From assembly GCF_000495855.1 (NCBI RefSeq), contig NZ_AWGF01000010.1, forward strand, positions 1-64,000: 64,000 nt of DNA, given 5' to 3'. The stretch comes from Asticcacaulis sp. YBE204 (GTDB lineage Bacteria > Pseudomonadota > Alphaproteobacteria > Caulobacterales > Caulobacteraceae). This document shows, one piece after another, positions 45,241 to 53,852 of the stretch (positions are counted from its first letter, which is position 1; every line of letters begins with the position of its first letter). The notes beneath the pieces were generated by a model, which saw only the letters and a list, made by a program, of their open reading frames with translations, was not told where the DNA came from and ran no database searches. The translations under genes and the position numbers were made by a program.

Positions 45241-45284
45241 AGTCCCGGTTGCCCTAAGACCGAAGCCCCTATACATTCGATTTC

Positions 45285-45611
45285 ATGCACCGCTGTCTCC
45301 GCTTCAACGCTGTCTCGATGATCATGGGCCTGATGGCCATGATCCTGTGCGGCAGCACGCCAGCGGCCGCCGAGACAATGATGAGCCATCCTGCGACGGG
45401 GGCCGTTTCCGCGAATGAAATGCCCGAGATGCCTTGCTGTCCTGAAAAGGCGCCCGCAGTCTATAAGGCCTGTGGTCTTCAGTGTCCGGTCATCGCACCG
45501 GCGTCCTATGACTTCGTAGTGGTTATGAAGACGGATGCCCTGACCTTTACCGTCAATTCGGCCCACTATGGCGGGATTACCTTCGGCCCGCGTGCGCCGC
45601 CTCCGCGCTGA
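45285..45611 (+). CDS. Small exported Cys-containing protein, 108 aa
   Basis: An N-terminal hydrophobic stretch (AVSMIMGLMAMILCGSTPAAAE) looks like a signal peptide. The mature part has MPCCPEK and ACGLQCPV motifs, giving four or five cysteines suited to metal or disulfide bonding, plus Met/His residues (TMMSH). I do not know the family. It lies between the MerR gene and a second Cys-rich small gene and is probably part of the metal-resistance cargo. Confidence 0.65.
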   Translation: MHRCLRFNAVSMIMGLMAMILCGSTPAAAETMMSHPATGAVSANEMPEMPCCPEKAPAVYKACGLQCPVIAPASYDFVVVMKTDALTFTVNSAHYGGITFGPRAPPPR

Positions 45612-45663
45612 TCCTCCGATAGATAAGACACCTTACATTCAATCTATCTAACGGAGTTATCCG

Positions 45664-45846
45664 ATGAAACGTATCATCGTCACATCTGCTTTTGTTGCCC
45701 TGTTCGCCGCCGGTGCCGCCTATGCGGCCGCCCCGGAAGCGGTCAAGGACGCCGTCAAATCCTGTTGCGAAGCCATGGAAAAGTGCTGCTGCTGCGACAA
45801 GGAAAAGGCGGATCAGCCGGATGCCCATAAGGACCACAAGAACTAA
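45664..45846 (+). CDS. Small exported Cys-rich peptide, 60 aa
   Basis: After a signal peptide (IIVTSAFVALFAAGAAYAA) the mature ~40 residues carry SCCEAMEKCCCCDKEKA and end in HKDHKN. Six cysteines in 15 residues plus terminal histidines suggest a periplasmic metal-binding peptide. ACGGAG precedes the start; CTCCG at 45614-45618 could pair with CGGAG, and GATAGAT/ATCTATC (45618-45624 with 45642-45648) would extend that hairpin over the ribosome-binding site. Function in metal tolerance is inferred from composition and neighbours. Confidence 0.72.
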   Translation: MKRIIVTSAFVALFAAGAAYAAAPEAVKDAVKSCCEAMEKCCCCDKEKADQPDAHKDHKN

Positions 45847-45935
45847 GCTTCTTCCGGTCGATTAGACAGGTGCCCGCGGTGGAAACATCGCGGGCATTCT
45901 TGTTTTCGAGGCCAGCCGAATGCAAGGCCAGGCAC

Positions 45936-45979
45936 TTGACATCTTATCCATATATCATTATAGCTCGATATATGGATAA
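45936..45979 (+). promoter_or_regulatory. arsR promoter with ArsR operator dyad
   Basis: TTGACA (45936-45941) and TATAGC (45959-45964) are 17 bp apart. A perfect 13-bp inverted repeat, TTATCCATATATC (45944-45956) and GATATATGGATAA (45967-45979), flanks the -10 box and covers the arsR start codon at 45972. ArsR bound there would block its own operon. Transcription should start at or next to the ATG. Confidence 0.88.
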
Positions 45980-46304
45980 AAAGGCAGCAACACAGGCATT
46001 CGCCGCCCTGAGCCAGGAAACCCGGCTCGACGTTCTTCGTTTGCTCGTTCAGGTGGGACCGGAAGGCCTGCCGGCAGGAGATATCGGCGAACGTCTGGGC
46101 GTGAAGCAAAACACCATGTCGGCCAACCTGTCAGTCTTGCAGCAGTCGGGTCTGCTGAGAAGCGAGCGGGAAGGGCGGTCGATCCGCTACTTCGCGGACT
46201 ATGATGGTCTGCAAGGACTGTTGTCGTTCCTGTTGGAAGACTGCTGTGGCGGCCGCAAGGAGTTATGCGAGCCGCTGATCCAGAAAATCGTCTGCGCCTG
46301 TTAG
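45972..46304 (+). CDS. arsR: ArsR-family arsenite-responsive repressor, 110 aa
   Basis: The winged HTH covers residues 8-80 (FAALSQETRLDVLRLLVQVG, RLGVKQNTMSANLSVLQQSGLL, REGRSIRYFADY). The likely As(III) site is made by the C-terminal cysteines Cys91, Cys92, Cys99, Cys108 and Cys110 (DCCGG, ELCEP, VCAC), unlike the HTH-located site of plasmid R773 ArsR. The start at 45972 is set by the operator and promoter; the upstream frame extension crosses the promoter. It heads an operon with acr3, the arsC-arsH fusion and arsC. Confidence 0.95.
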   Translation: MDKKAATQAFAALSQETRLDVLRLLVQVGPEGLPAGDIGERLGVKQNTMSANLSVLQQSGLLRSEREGRSIRYFADYDGLQGLLSFLLEDCCGGRKELCEPLIQKIVCAC

Positions 46305-46387
46305 GCGCATAAGCCAAAAAAGCGAGGTCAGTTTAACGCGCTGTGTGCCAGCGTGATTGCGCCCTCACGTCTGGAGCCAAGAGCCTG

Positions 46388-47389
46388 ATGGGCAAATTTG
46401 AGCGCTATCTTTCAGTCTGGGTCGGGTTATCGATCCTCACCGGTGTGCTGTTGGGCCACCTGTTCCCGCCCGTGTTTCAGACGGTCGCACACCTGGAATA
46501 CGCCCACGTCAATCTGGTGGTGGCCGTGCTGATCTGGGTGATGATCTTCCCCATGATGATCAGTATCGACTTCTCGACCATCGGCGAGGTTCGAAAAGAG
46601 CCCAAGGGCCTGATCATCACCTTCTTCATCAACTGGTTCGTCAAACCCTTCAGCATGGCCGCCCTGGGCGTGGTGTTTCTCCAGTATATCTTCGCGGGCT
46701 TTATCCCGGCAGAAGACGCCAAATCCTATATCGCCGGATTGATCCTGTTGGGGGCCGCACCCTGTACAGCGATGGTCTTTGTGTGGAGCCGGCTGGTCAA
46801 GGGTGACGCCAACTATACGCTGGTGCAGGTCTCGCTGAACGATCTGGTGATGATCGTGGCCTACGCCCCCATCGTCGCCCTGCTGCTCGGCGTGACCGAT
46901 GTCGTGGTCCCATGGGACACCCTGATCCTGTCGGTCGTGCTCTATGTCGTCATTCCGATCGTTGCGGGCTATCTGACCCGCAAGGCGCTACCCGCCGCCA
47001 GGGTCGAAAGTTTGCTCGATGCCCTGAAGCCGTGGTCGATCATCGGCCTGCTGGCGACCGTCGTCCTGTTGTTCGGCTTTCAGGCGCAGGTCCTGCTGGA
47101 AAAGCCGCTGGTGATCCTGATGATCGCCGTGCCGATCCTTCTGCAAAGCATCCTGATGTTCTTCCTGACCTTCAAATGGATGTGCAAGGTCAAAATCCCG
47201 CACAACATCTCCGCACCCGCCGCCCTGATCGGTGGCTCCAACTTCTTCGAGCTGGCCGTCGCTGTCGCCATCAGCCTGTTCGGTCTGCACTCCGGCGCGG
47301 CCCTCGCCACCGTCGTCGGTGTTCTGGTCGAGGTGCCTGTCATGCTGTGGCTGGTGAAGGTCGCCAACAAACAAACGTACGAGGTCTAA
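46388..47389 (+). CDS. acr3: ACR3-type arsenite efflux permease, 333 aa
   Basis: The integral membrane protein exports arsenite. About ten helices are visible, with the ACR3-conserved blocks [17 protein letters not shown], the cysteine-containing [36 protein letters not shown] and [21 protein letters not shown] (given in parts). Length and the single conserved Cys fit the ACR3 family and not ArsB. The start at 46388 (GGAGCC upstream) is preferred to 46343, which overlaps no signal. The next gene begins 1 nt after its stop codon, so the two are co-translated. Confidence 0.95.
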   Translation: MGKFERYLSVWVGLSILTGVLLGHLFPPVFQTVAHLEYAHVNLVVAVLIWVMIFPMMISIDFSTIGEVRKEPKGLIITFFINWFVKPFSMAALGVVFLQYIFAGFIPAEDAKSYIAGLILLGAAPCTAMVFVWSRLVKGDANYTLVQVSLNDLVMIVAYAPIVALLLGVTDVVVPWDTLILSVVLYVVIPIVAGYLTRKALPAARVESLLDALKPWSIIGLLATVVLLFGFQAQVLLEKPLVILMIAVPILLQSILMFFLTFKWMCKVKIPHNISAPAALIGGSNFFELAVAVAISLFGLHSGAALATVVGVLVEVPVMLWLVKVANKQTYEV

Positions 47390-47390
47390 G

Positions 47391-48521
47391 ATGCAGCCCG
47401 TCATCTATCACAACCCGGACTGCGGCACCTCGCGCAACGTCCTGGCCGTAATCCAGGCCGCGGGCTACGAACCCGAGATCATCGAATATCTGAAGGTGGG
47501 CTGGAACGCCGACGAACTGCACAATCTGCTGGCCTATGCGGGCCTGACACCGCGGCAGGCGCTGCGGGAGACCAAGTCGCCCGCCAAGGAACTGGGCTTG
47601 CTCGATCCGGCCGTAACCGACGACGTGATCTTCGAGCAGATGCTGGTGCATCCGGTCCTTGTCAACCGGCCCATCGTCATCACCGACAAGGGCTCCAAGT
47701 TGTGCCGCCCGTCGGAGGCCGTGCTGGACCTGCTGGACACCTGGCCCAAGGGGCCGTTCCTCAAGGAAGACGGAACGGAGATGATCGACAGCGCCGGTAT
47801 GCGCGTCGGTTTGCCGGGGATGCCCAATATAGACGCCGAGAGCTTTCAGGCAATAGACGAGACCAAGCTGCTCGCGCCCGAGCCGATGACCCACGCGCCG
47901 CGCATTTTGCTGCTCTATGGATCGGTGCGGTCGCGCTCGTTCAGCCGTCTGGTCTCCGAAGAAGCCGCGCGCATCCTCAACCGCTTCGGGGCGGAGACGC
48001 GGACCTTCAACCCGTCGGGCCTGCCGCTGCCGGACGACGCCGATGTCAGCCATCCCAAGGTGCAGGAACTGCGCGAACTGGTGCAATGGGCCGAAGGCAT
48101 GGTCTGGTGTTCGCCCGAGCGGCATGGCGCCATGACAGGCGTCATGAAATCCCAGATCGACTGGATACCGCTGGCGCTGGGATCGGTTCGTCCCACCCAA
48201 GGCAAGACCCTAGCAGTCATGCAGGTCTCGGGCGGCTCGCAATCGTTCAATGCCGTCAACCAGCTACGCGTGCTGGGCCGCTGGATGCGCTGTATCACCA
48301 TCCCCAATCAGTCGTCCGTCGCCAAGGCCTTCACCGAGTTCGACGAACACGATCGGATGAAACCGTCCTCCTATTACGACCGCATCGTCGATGTCATGGA
48401 GGAACTGGTGAAGTTCACCCTCCTGACCCGCGAACGGGCCGACTACCTCGTCGACCGCTATTCCGAGCGCAAGGAAAGCGCCGAAGAGCTATCGAAGCGC
48501 GTCAATCTCCGCTCTATCTAA
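47391..48521 (+). CDS. ArsC-ArsH fusion protein, 376 aa
   Basis: Residues 1-138 are a glutaredoxin-linked arsenate reductase: [11 protein letters not shown] with Cys11, then [19 protein letters not shown] and [14 protein letters not shown], where free ArsC proteins end. Residues 142-376 are a complete ArsH flavoprotein ([57 protein letters not shown]), an NADPH-FMN oxidoreductase that oxidises trivalent organoarsenicals. The two are joined by a short linker ([15 protein letters not shown]) with no stop or frameshift. So one polypeptide covers As(V) reduction and organoarsenical oxidation. It follows acr3 by 1 nt and precedes a second arsenate reductase gene by 10 nt. Confidence 0.92.
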   Translation: MQPVIYHNPDCGTSRNVLAVIQAAGYEPEIIEYLKVGWNADELHNLLAYAGLTPRQALRETKSPAKELGLLDPAVTDDVIFEQMLVHPVLVNRPIVITDKGSKLCRPSEAVLDLLDTWPKGPFLKEDGTEMIDSAGMRVGLPGMPNIDAESFQAIDETKLLAPEPMTHAPRILLLYGSVRSRSFSRLVSEEAARILNRFGAETRTFNPSGLPLPDDADVSHPKVQELRELVQWAEGMVWCSPERHGAMTGVMKSQIDWIPLALGSVRPTQGKTLAVMQVSGGSQSFNAVNQLRVLGRWMRCITIPNQSSVAKAFTEFDEHDRMKPSSYYDRIVDVMEELVKFTLLTRERADYLVDRYSERKESAEELSKRVNLRSI

Positions 48522-48531
48522 GGCCGCCGCC

Positions 48532-49125
48532 ATGAAGGTTCTTTTTCTCTGTACGGGTAACTCCTGCCGCTCGATTCTCGGAGAGTTCACCTTGAACCAT
48601 CTCGCGCCGAGTGGCTGGCGTGCCATGAGCGCCGGCAGCCGCCCGACGGGGTATGTCCATCCGAGGTCACTGGCGTTGCTGGGAAGCGAAGGCATATCGA
48701 CGCAAGGCGCGTCCAGCAAGTCGTGGGAAGACCTGCCGGAGGTGCCGGATATCGTCATCACTGTCTGCGGCAGCGCCGCAGGCGAGGAATGCCCCGCCTA
48801 TATCGGCAATGTCCTGCGAACCCATTGGGGCGTCGAAGACCCGGCCCATGTGACCGGCACAGAGGCGCAGATCAATGCCGCCTTCCGCAAGGCCTATACG
48901 ATCCTGCGGGCGCGTATTGAAGCCTTTCTAGCGCTTCCGCTCGATAGGCTGGCGTCCGACCGAGGAGCCTTCAAAACCGTGCTCGACGAGATTGGCCAGT
49001 TGATGCCGACAGACGAAGCGGGCGTGTTCACGCTGATCGATCCGCGCGACGGTGATCTGGTCGCGGCGCTGGCCGCTGCCGGATTGCCGACCACGGACCT
49101 AGGCACAGCACCGGGGCGTCCGTGA
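48532..49125 (+). CDS. arsC: ArsC, LMW-phosphatase/thioredoxin-type arsenate reductase, 197 aa
   Basis: The P-loop CTGNSCR (Cys7, Cys12, Arg13) and the later cysteines in VITVCGSAAGEECPAY mark the low-molecular-weight phosphatase branch of arsenate reductases, which reduce arsenate using thioredoxin. The first ~140 residues are the enzyme; the ~55 residues after GNVLRTHWGVEDPAHV extend with a helical segment (FKTVLDEIGQLM) that is common in the longer alphaproteobacterial versions. It is mechanistically distinct from the glutaredoxin-type ArsC in the preceding fusion gene, so the operon encodes two routes for As(V) reduction. It is the last gene of the operon. Confidence 0.92.
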   Translation: MKVLFLCTGNSCRSILGEFTLNHLAPSGWRAMSAGSRPTGYVHPRSLALLGSEGISTQGASSKSWEDLPEVPDIVITVCGSAAGEECPAYIGNVLRTHWGVEDPAHVTGTEAQINAAFRKAYTILRARIEAFLALPLDRLASDRGAFKTVLDEIGQLMPTDEAGVFTLIDPRDGDLVAALAAAGLPTTDLGTAPGRP

Positions 49126-49297
49126 GCAATGGACAGGAGATTTTACTTATTGCGATACTCGGCTAGGGAATTTTCATTCACTTAACCAGCATCAAACCCT
49201 TTACGCGACAAGGCTCAGCCTATAGGTCCATTTACCCGATACGGATCGTTTCAATCGAGAACGGACCGCTCGCCACTAGGCGACGACGAGGGCAGCT

Positions 49298-49699
49298 ATT
49301 ACCGAATCGCAAGCCGATACTCGGCAACCCAATCCCATCGACGTCTATGTCGGTGAGCGCATTCGAATGCGGCGGAAGTTCCTCGGTCTCAGTCAGGAAG
49401 CTTTGGCCAACAGTCTAGGGCTCACCTTCCAGCAGGTCCAGAAGTACGAGCGCGGAAGCAATCGGATAAGCGCGTCGAAGCTGTACCAAACCGCACGTAC
49501 CTTGCAGGCACCGATCTCGTACTTTTTCGAAGGGGTGGACGCGGAGGTACACGCGGAAACCTCCGTTGGCGAGGCGTCTGTGCATTCGTTTCTGGCGACC
49601 GGCGAAGGTATTGAACTGGCCGCCAGTTTTCCGCGCATCGAGTCGTCTCGGCATCGCCGGCGGGTTCTGGACCTGGTTAAGACGCTCGCGGACGAGTGA
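49298..49699 (+). CDS. XRE-family regulator with apparent ATT start, 133 aa
   Basis: The HTH domain spans NPIDVYVGERIRMRRKFLGLSQ through ALANSLGLTFQQVQKYERGSNRIS (in parts), and its first helix begins before the first ATG at 49367, which would cut it. The same frame stays open to an in-frame TAG at 49276-49278 but contains no ATG, GTG or TTG. A strong GAGGG (49288-49292) lies 5 nt before ATT at 49298, so I start there; ATT is a rare but known initiation codon. An ATG-to-ATT mutation that reduces or abolishes expression is equally possible. It stands just before traG, so it may regulate transfer. Confidence 0.7.
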   Translation: MTESQADTRQPNPIDVYVGERIRMRRKFLGLSQEALANSLGLTFQQVQKYERGSNRISASKLYQTARTLQAPISYFFEGVDAEVHAETSVGEASVHSFLATGEGIELAASFPRIESSRHRRRVLDLVKTLADE

Positions 49700-49815
49700 C
49701 ACCTGAAACACCAAGGGAATAAGGGGTAGAATGGGGTAGCCCGAGCGTACAGCCGGGCTATCTGAGATTCCACGGCGCGCCCCCATGCTCGCGCAGTTCA
49801 TTTTCGGACTGCGCC

Positions 49816-51840
49816 ATGACCCCCACCAAAATCCTTTTCGGCCAAATCCTGATCGTCTTCGCAATCGCCCTCCTAGGCGTGTGGACGGCGACGCAATGGG
49901 CCGCTGCGCAACTGGCCTATCAGCAGCAACTCGGACCGGCGTGGGCCGTTTGGTGGGGTGTGCCTGTCTACCGTCCGTGGCAACTCTTCATCTGGTGGTT
50001 CCATTACGAGGCCTATGCACCCGAGGTCTTTCACCGCGCGGGTCTATTGGCGGCATCGAGCGGGCTGATGGCCTGCGGGGCCGCGATTGCCGGCTCGGTC
50101 TGGCGCGCGCGTCAGGCGAAGTTCGTCACCACCTATGGCTCGGCGCGCTGGGCATCGCGCCCGGAAATCGAAGCGGCCGGTCTCTTCCGTGACCGTGGCG
50201 TGTTTCTGGGGCGGATCGGCGGCGACTATCTGCGCCACGACGGCCCCGAACACGTCATGGCCTTCGCGCCCACACGATCCGGTAAAGGGGTCGGCCTTGT
50301 GGTCCCGACCCTTCTGTCCTGGAACGGGTCGGCCGTCATCCACGACATCAAGGGCGAAAACTGGGAACTGACCGCCGGGTGGCGCTCGACCTTCTCGCAT
50401 TGCCTCCTGTTCAATCCGACCGACCTGCGATCCGCGCGCTACAATCCCCTCCTCGAAGTCCGCAAAGGCCCCAACGAGGTGCGCGATGTGCAAAACATCG
50501 CTGACATTCTGGTCGATCCGGAAGGTTCGGTCGAGCACCGCAGTCACTGGGAAAAAACCAGTCATTCCTTGCTGGTAGGTGTCATACTTCATGTGCTGTA
50601 CGCCGAAGAGGAAAAGACCCTCGCACGCGTGGCCACCTTCCTTTCGGACCCGCAGCGCACCTTTGACTACACCCTGCACCGGATGCTCAGCACCAACCAT
50701 CTGGGCGACAAGACCCATCCCAAGGTCCATCCGGTCGTAGCCTCCGCCGCGCGCGAAATACTCAACAAGTCCGAAAATGAACGTTCCGGCGTCCTCTCGA
50801 CCGCCATGTCCTTTCTGGGCCTCTACCGTGATCCCGTGGTGTCGCGTACGACGTCGCATTGCGATTGGCGCATCGCCGACCTGATGGACGCCGGGCACCC
50901 GGTTTCCCTCTATCTGGTCATTCCGCCGTCGGACCTGTCGCGCACCAAGCCGCTGGTGCGTCTGATCCTCAATCAGATCGGCCGTCGCCTGACCGAGCGC
51001 CTCGAAGGCGATCCTTCCAAGTCCCTCCGCCATCAACTGTTGATGATGCTCGACGAGTTTCCGGCCTTGGGGCGACTGGACTTTTTTGAGACGGCGCTCG
51101 CCTTCATGGCCGGGTACGGCGTCCGCGCTTTCTTAATCGCTCAAAGTCTCAACCAGATCAGCAAGGCGTACGGCGAAAACAATGCCATCCTCGATAACTG
51201 CCACGTGCGTGTGGCCTTCTCGACCAATGATGAGCGCACGGCCAAGCGTATTTCGGACGCGCTGGGGACCGCTACGGAATTGCGCGCGCAGCGGAACTAC
51301 GCCGGTCACCGCCTGTCGCCCTGGCTCGCCCACGTCATGGTGTCCCGGCAGGAGACCGCCCGCCAGCTCCTGACGCCCGGTGAGGTGATGCAATTGCCGC
51401 CGCAGGATGAGCTGGTGCTGGTGTCGGGTCTGGCACCCGTCCGCGCCAAGAAGCTTCGTTATTTCGAAGACGCCAATTTCATGCGACGTCGCCTGCCGCC
51501 GCCCGTTCTGACCGAGGCGGGTTACGCCGATCGCCCCGCTGCGCGTCCTGACGACTGGGACGGTCGGATACGCGCCACCTCTCGCCAGCTCGCCGCCGCC
51601 TTGGAGGCCAAGGCCGAGGAGACGGAAGATGAGGGCGGGTTGCAACTCCAACGCCACCCCAGCCTCGGCGATGAAGCCGACGACGCCAAGCCGACCGTCG
51701 AAAGCGATCCTGAGCGGACGACTGAAGACGATACCGACCTGGCGGCGGACAAGCGGGCGCTGGACCGCGTGCGGACTTTGACGCCGGTGCAGCGCGCTGC
51801 CGCCCTCAACGTAGAGCGCGAATTCGGGGTGGACCGATGA
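49816..51840 (+). CDS. traG: TraG/VirD4-type coupling protein, 674 aa
   Basis: The coupling protein is the inner-membrane ATPase that delivers the relaxase-DNA complex to the mating channel. Two to three membrane helices lie in the first 100 residues. Walker A is APTRSGKGVGLVVPTLLSW near residue 155 and Walker B is LLMMLDEFPALGRLDFFE near 410. A QSLNQISKAYG block follows, typical of TraG. The C-terminal ~90 residues are acidic. Its stop overlaps the next start (ATGA), so traG, the CopG-like gene and trbB are translated in series. Confidence 0.95.
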   Translation: MTPTKILFGQILIVFAIALLGVWTATQWAAAQLAYQQQLGPAWAVWWGVPVYRPWQLFIWWFHYEAYAPEVFHRAGLLAASSGLMACGAAIAGSVWRARQAKFVTTYGSARWASRPEIEAAGLFRDRGVFLGRIGGDYLRHDGPEHVMAFAPTRSGKGVGLVVPTLLSWNGSAVIHDIKGENWELTAGWRSTFSHCLLFNPTDLRSARYNPLLEVRKGPNEVRDVQNIADILVDPEGSVEHRSHWEKTSHSLLVGVILHVLYAEEEKTLARVATFLSDPQRTFDYTLHRMLSTNHLGDKTHPKVHPVVASAAREILNKSENERSGVLSTAMSFLGLYRDPVVSRTTSHCDWRIADLMDAGHPVSLYLVIPPSDLSRTKPLVRLILNQIGRRLTERLEGDPSKSLRHQLLMMLDEFPALGRLDFFETALAFMAGYGVRAFLIAQSLNQISKAYGENNAILDNCHVRVAFSTNDERTAKRISDALGTATELRAQRNYAGHRLSPWLAHVMVSRQETARQLLTPGEVMQLPPQDELVLVSGLAPVRAKKLRYFEDANFMRRRLPPPVLTEAGYADRPAARPDDWDGRIRATSRQLAAALEAKAEETEDEGGLQLQRHPSLGDEADDAKPTVESDPERTTEDDTDLAADKRALDRVRTLTPVQRAAALNVEREFGVDR

Positions 51841-52244
51841 AACCCCACCGCATCCGCCACCAGTTTCATCTCAATGCCGATCTGAGCCGCAAGCTCGATG
51901 CGCTGGCCACCGAGCCGGGCCGCACGAAATCCGCCGTGTTGGAGGCCGCCATTCTGGCCTGGATCGAGCGCCGCGGCGCCAACGAACTCGATGAACGCTT
52001 CGCCGTCCGCCTCAACCGGCTGAGCCGCCAGCTTGATCGGGTCGAGCGCGACCAGAAGATCATTCTCGAAAGCCTGGCGCTTTTCATCCGCCAGACGCTT
52101 CAACGCGACGCGCATCTCCCGGACCCCGATCCCGCCGCGCGCGCCCGGGGCCGCGAGCGGTTCGAAGCCTTCATCGAGCAGGTCGGCCGCAAGCTGGCGC
52201 AAGGCCGCTCGGAAATCAGCCCCTCAGAGGATCTACCGTCATGA
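51837..52244 (+). CDS. CopG-like ribbon-helix-helix protein, 135 aa
   Basis: The N-terminal ~45 residues (HRIRHQFHLNADLSRKLDALATEPGRTKSAVLEAAILAWIE, in parts) form a ribbon-helix-helix DNA-binding motif as in CopG/MetJ regulators; the rest is a helical coiled region (VRLNRLSRQLDRVERDQKIILESLALFI). It is found between traG and trbB in many P-type elements and probably regulates the transfer operon. It overlaps both neighbours by 4 nt. Confidence 0.87.
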   Translation: MKPHRIRHQFHLNADLSRKLDALATEPGRTKSAVLEAAILAWIERRGANELDERFAVRLNRLSRQLDRVERDQKIILESLALFIRQTLQRDAHLPDPDPAARARGRERFEAFIEQVGRKLAQGRSEISPSEDLPS

Positions 52245-53227
52245 CGCCGTCTCAGTCCGCGCGCCGTCTGCGCGATATGTTGCGTACCGCCTTTGGCGAC
52301 GCGATCAACGCCGCCCTCACAGATCCCGCTGTGATCGAAATCCTGGCCAACCCCGATGGCACGGTCTGGCTCGATCGGGCGGGCGAGGGGCGCGTGATAA
52401 CCGATATCGTCCTGACGCCCGCCGACCGTGAACGCATCGTGCGTCTGGTCGCCAGCCATGTCGCCGTCGAGGTGCACGCGGACGCGCCGATCGTCTCGGC
52501 CGAACTCCCGACCTTCCTGCCCGACCGCCGGGGTGAACGCTTCGAAGGCCTGTTGCCGCCCGTAGTGGAGGGGGCCTGTTTCGCCATCCGAAAGCCGGCG
52601 TCCCGCGTTTTCACGCTGGGGGACTATGTCAGCGACGGCATGCTGTCGTCGGTGCAGGCGCGCCTTCTGCGCTCGGCCGTTCAGGATCGTCGCAACATAC
52701 TGATCGCCGGCGGCACGTCGTCGGGCAAGACCACCTTCGCCAATGCCTTGCTGGCGGAGGTCGCAGCCCTGAACGACCGCGTCGTCCTGATCGAAGATAC
52801 CCGCGAACTGCAATGCGCCGCGCGCGATGTGGTGGCCCTGCGCACTCGGGCAGGCGTCGCGTCCTTGAGCGAACTGGTGCGCTCGACGCTGCGTCTGCGG
52901 CCGGATCGCATCATTGTTGGCGAGGTGCGCGGCGGTGAAGCTTTGGAACTGCTAAAGGCCTGGAACACCGGGCATCCCGGCGGCGTCGCCACACTTCACG
53001 CCAATTCGGCCGTCGGTGCCCTCTATCGGCTCGAACAGCTCATTCAGGAGGCGGTCGTCCACGTCCCGCGCCGGCTGATCGCCGACGCCGTCGACGTCGT
53101 CGTCTTCATCCAGAACCACAACCCATTCACCCGGACGCCGCGTCGGGTCGAGGCCGTGATGGCGCTCGACGGCCTGACCGCTGAGGGCGATTACCGACTT
53201 CGACCGCTAGAGGCGGCGGAGACCTGA
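52241..53227 (+). CDS. trbB: TrbB, VirB11-family secretion ATPase, 328 aa
   Basis: TrbB is the cytoplasmic hexameric ATPase of the type IV secretion channel. Walker A is IAGGTSSGKTTFANALL near residue 160, followed by the Asp box VVLIEDTRELQCAA and the Walker B/His box RPDRIIVGEVRGGEALELLKAWNTGHPGG (in parts). The length is standard. Its ATG overlaps the end of the CopG-like gene. It starts the trbBCDEJLFGI block, in the usual order. Confidence 0.96.
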   Translation: MTPSQSARRLRDMLRTAFGDAINAALTDPAVIEILANPDGTVWLDRAGEGRVITDIVLTPADRERIVRLVASHVAVEVHADAPIVSAELPTFLPDRRGERFEGLLPPVVEGACFAIRKPASRVFTLGDYVSDGMLSSVQARLLRSAVQDRRNILIAGGTSSGKTTFANALLAEVAALNDRVVLIEDTRELQCAARDVVALRTRAGVASLSELVRSTLRLRPDRIIVGEVRGGEALELLKAWNTGHPGGVATLHANSAVGALYRLEQLIQEAVVHVPRRLIADAVDVVVFIQNHNPFTRTPRRVEAVMALDGLTAEGDYRLRPLEAAET

Positions 53228-53253
53228 CTTCAACCTCAACATGGAGATATCTG

Positions 53254-53589
53254 ATGTATAAGTCTTTTTCGCATATGGACCGGACGCGTTACGCGCTTCC
53301 GTTGGCGCTCGGTCTGGCGCTCGCCCTGTCGACGTCCGGCGCGCTGGCCGCCGGTTCCGGTATGCCATGGGAGGAACCGCTTCAGCAGATCCTCGACAGC
53401 GTGCAGGGGCCGGTCGCCAAGATCGTGGCAGTTCTGGCCATCGTCATCACTGGTCTGGCTCTGGCTTTCGGTGAGACGAGCGGGGGCTTGCGTAAGCTGA
53501 TCCAGATTGTGCTGGGCCTCTCGATCGCCTTTGCGGCGTCGAGCTTCTTCCTGACGTTCTTCTCCTTCGGCGGTGGGGCGCTGATCTGA
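53254..53589 (+). CDS. trbC: TrbC, conjugative pilin precursor, 111 aa
   Basis: TrbC is processed and circularised to form the pilus subunit. A long signal peptide (YALPLALGLALALSTSGALA) precedes GSGMPWEEPLQQILDSVQGPVAKIVAVLAIVITGLALAFGE, with two hydrophobic helices typical of VirB2/TrbC. ATGGAGATA is the ribosome-binding region. It ends with a 1-nt overlap with trbD. TraF encoded at 34646 is the expected processing peptidase. Confidence 0.93.
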   Translation: MYKSFSHMDRTRYALPLALGLALALSTSGALAAGSGMPWEEPLQQILDSVQGPVAKIVAVLAIVITGLALAFGETSGGLRKLIQIVLGLSIAFAASSFFLTFFSFGGGALI

Positions 53590-53852
53590 TGAGCGCGGCG
53601 GTCGAAGGCTACGAGGTGCCTCTGCATCAGGCGCTCACCCAATCCCTGCTCCTGGGCGGCGCGCCCCGCGGTCTGGCCCTGCTCAACGGCACACTCGCCG
53701 CGGCGCTGGGCCTGGGCCTGCAAATGTGGATTCCGGCCCTGCTCCTCTGGGTATCGGGCCACACCCTCGCGGTCTTCGCCGCCAAACACGACCCCCATTG
53801 CGTCGCCGTCACCCTGCGCCATCTGCGTCAGAAGGGCTATTTCTCATGCTGA
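53589..53852 (+). CDS. trbD: TrbD, inner-membrane channel protein (VirB3-like), 87 aa
   Basis: This short protein has the VirB3/TrbD layout: YEVPLHQALTQSLLLGGAPRGLALLNGTL, then a long hydrophobic helix (AAALGLGLQMWIPALLLWVSGH), and HTLAVFAAKHDPHCVAV. It belongs to the inner-membrane complex with TrbE. It overlaps trbC by 1 nt and trbE by 7 nt. Confidence 0.93.
   Translation: MSAAVEGYEVPLHQALTQSLLLGGAPRGLALLNGTLAAALGLGLQMWIPALLLWVSGHTLAVFAAKHDPHCVAVTLRHLRQKGYFSC

Noticed and set aside
47340-48200. 286-codon open frame opposite the arsC-arsH gene
   Set aside because: Antisense shadow; the + strand reading carries clear ArsC and ArsH motifs.
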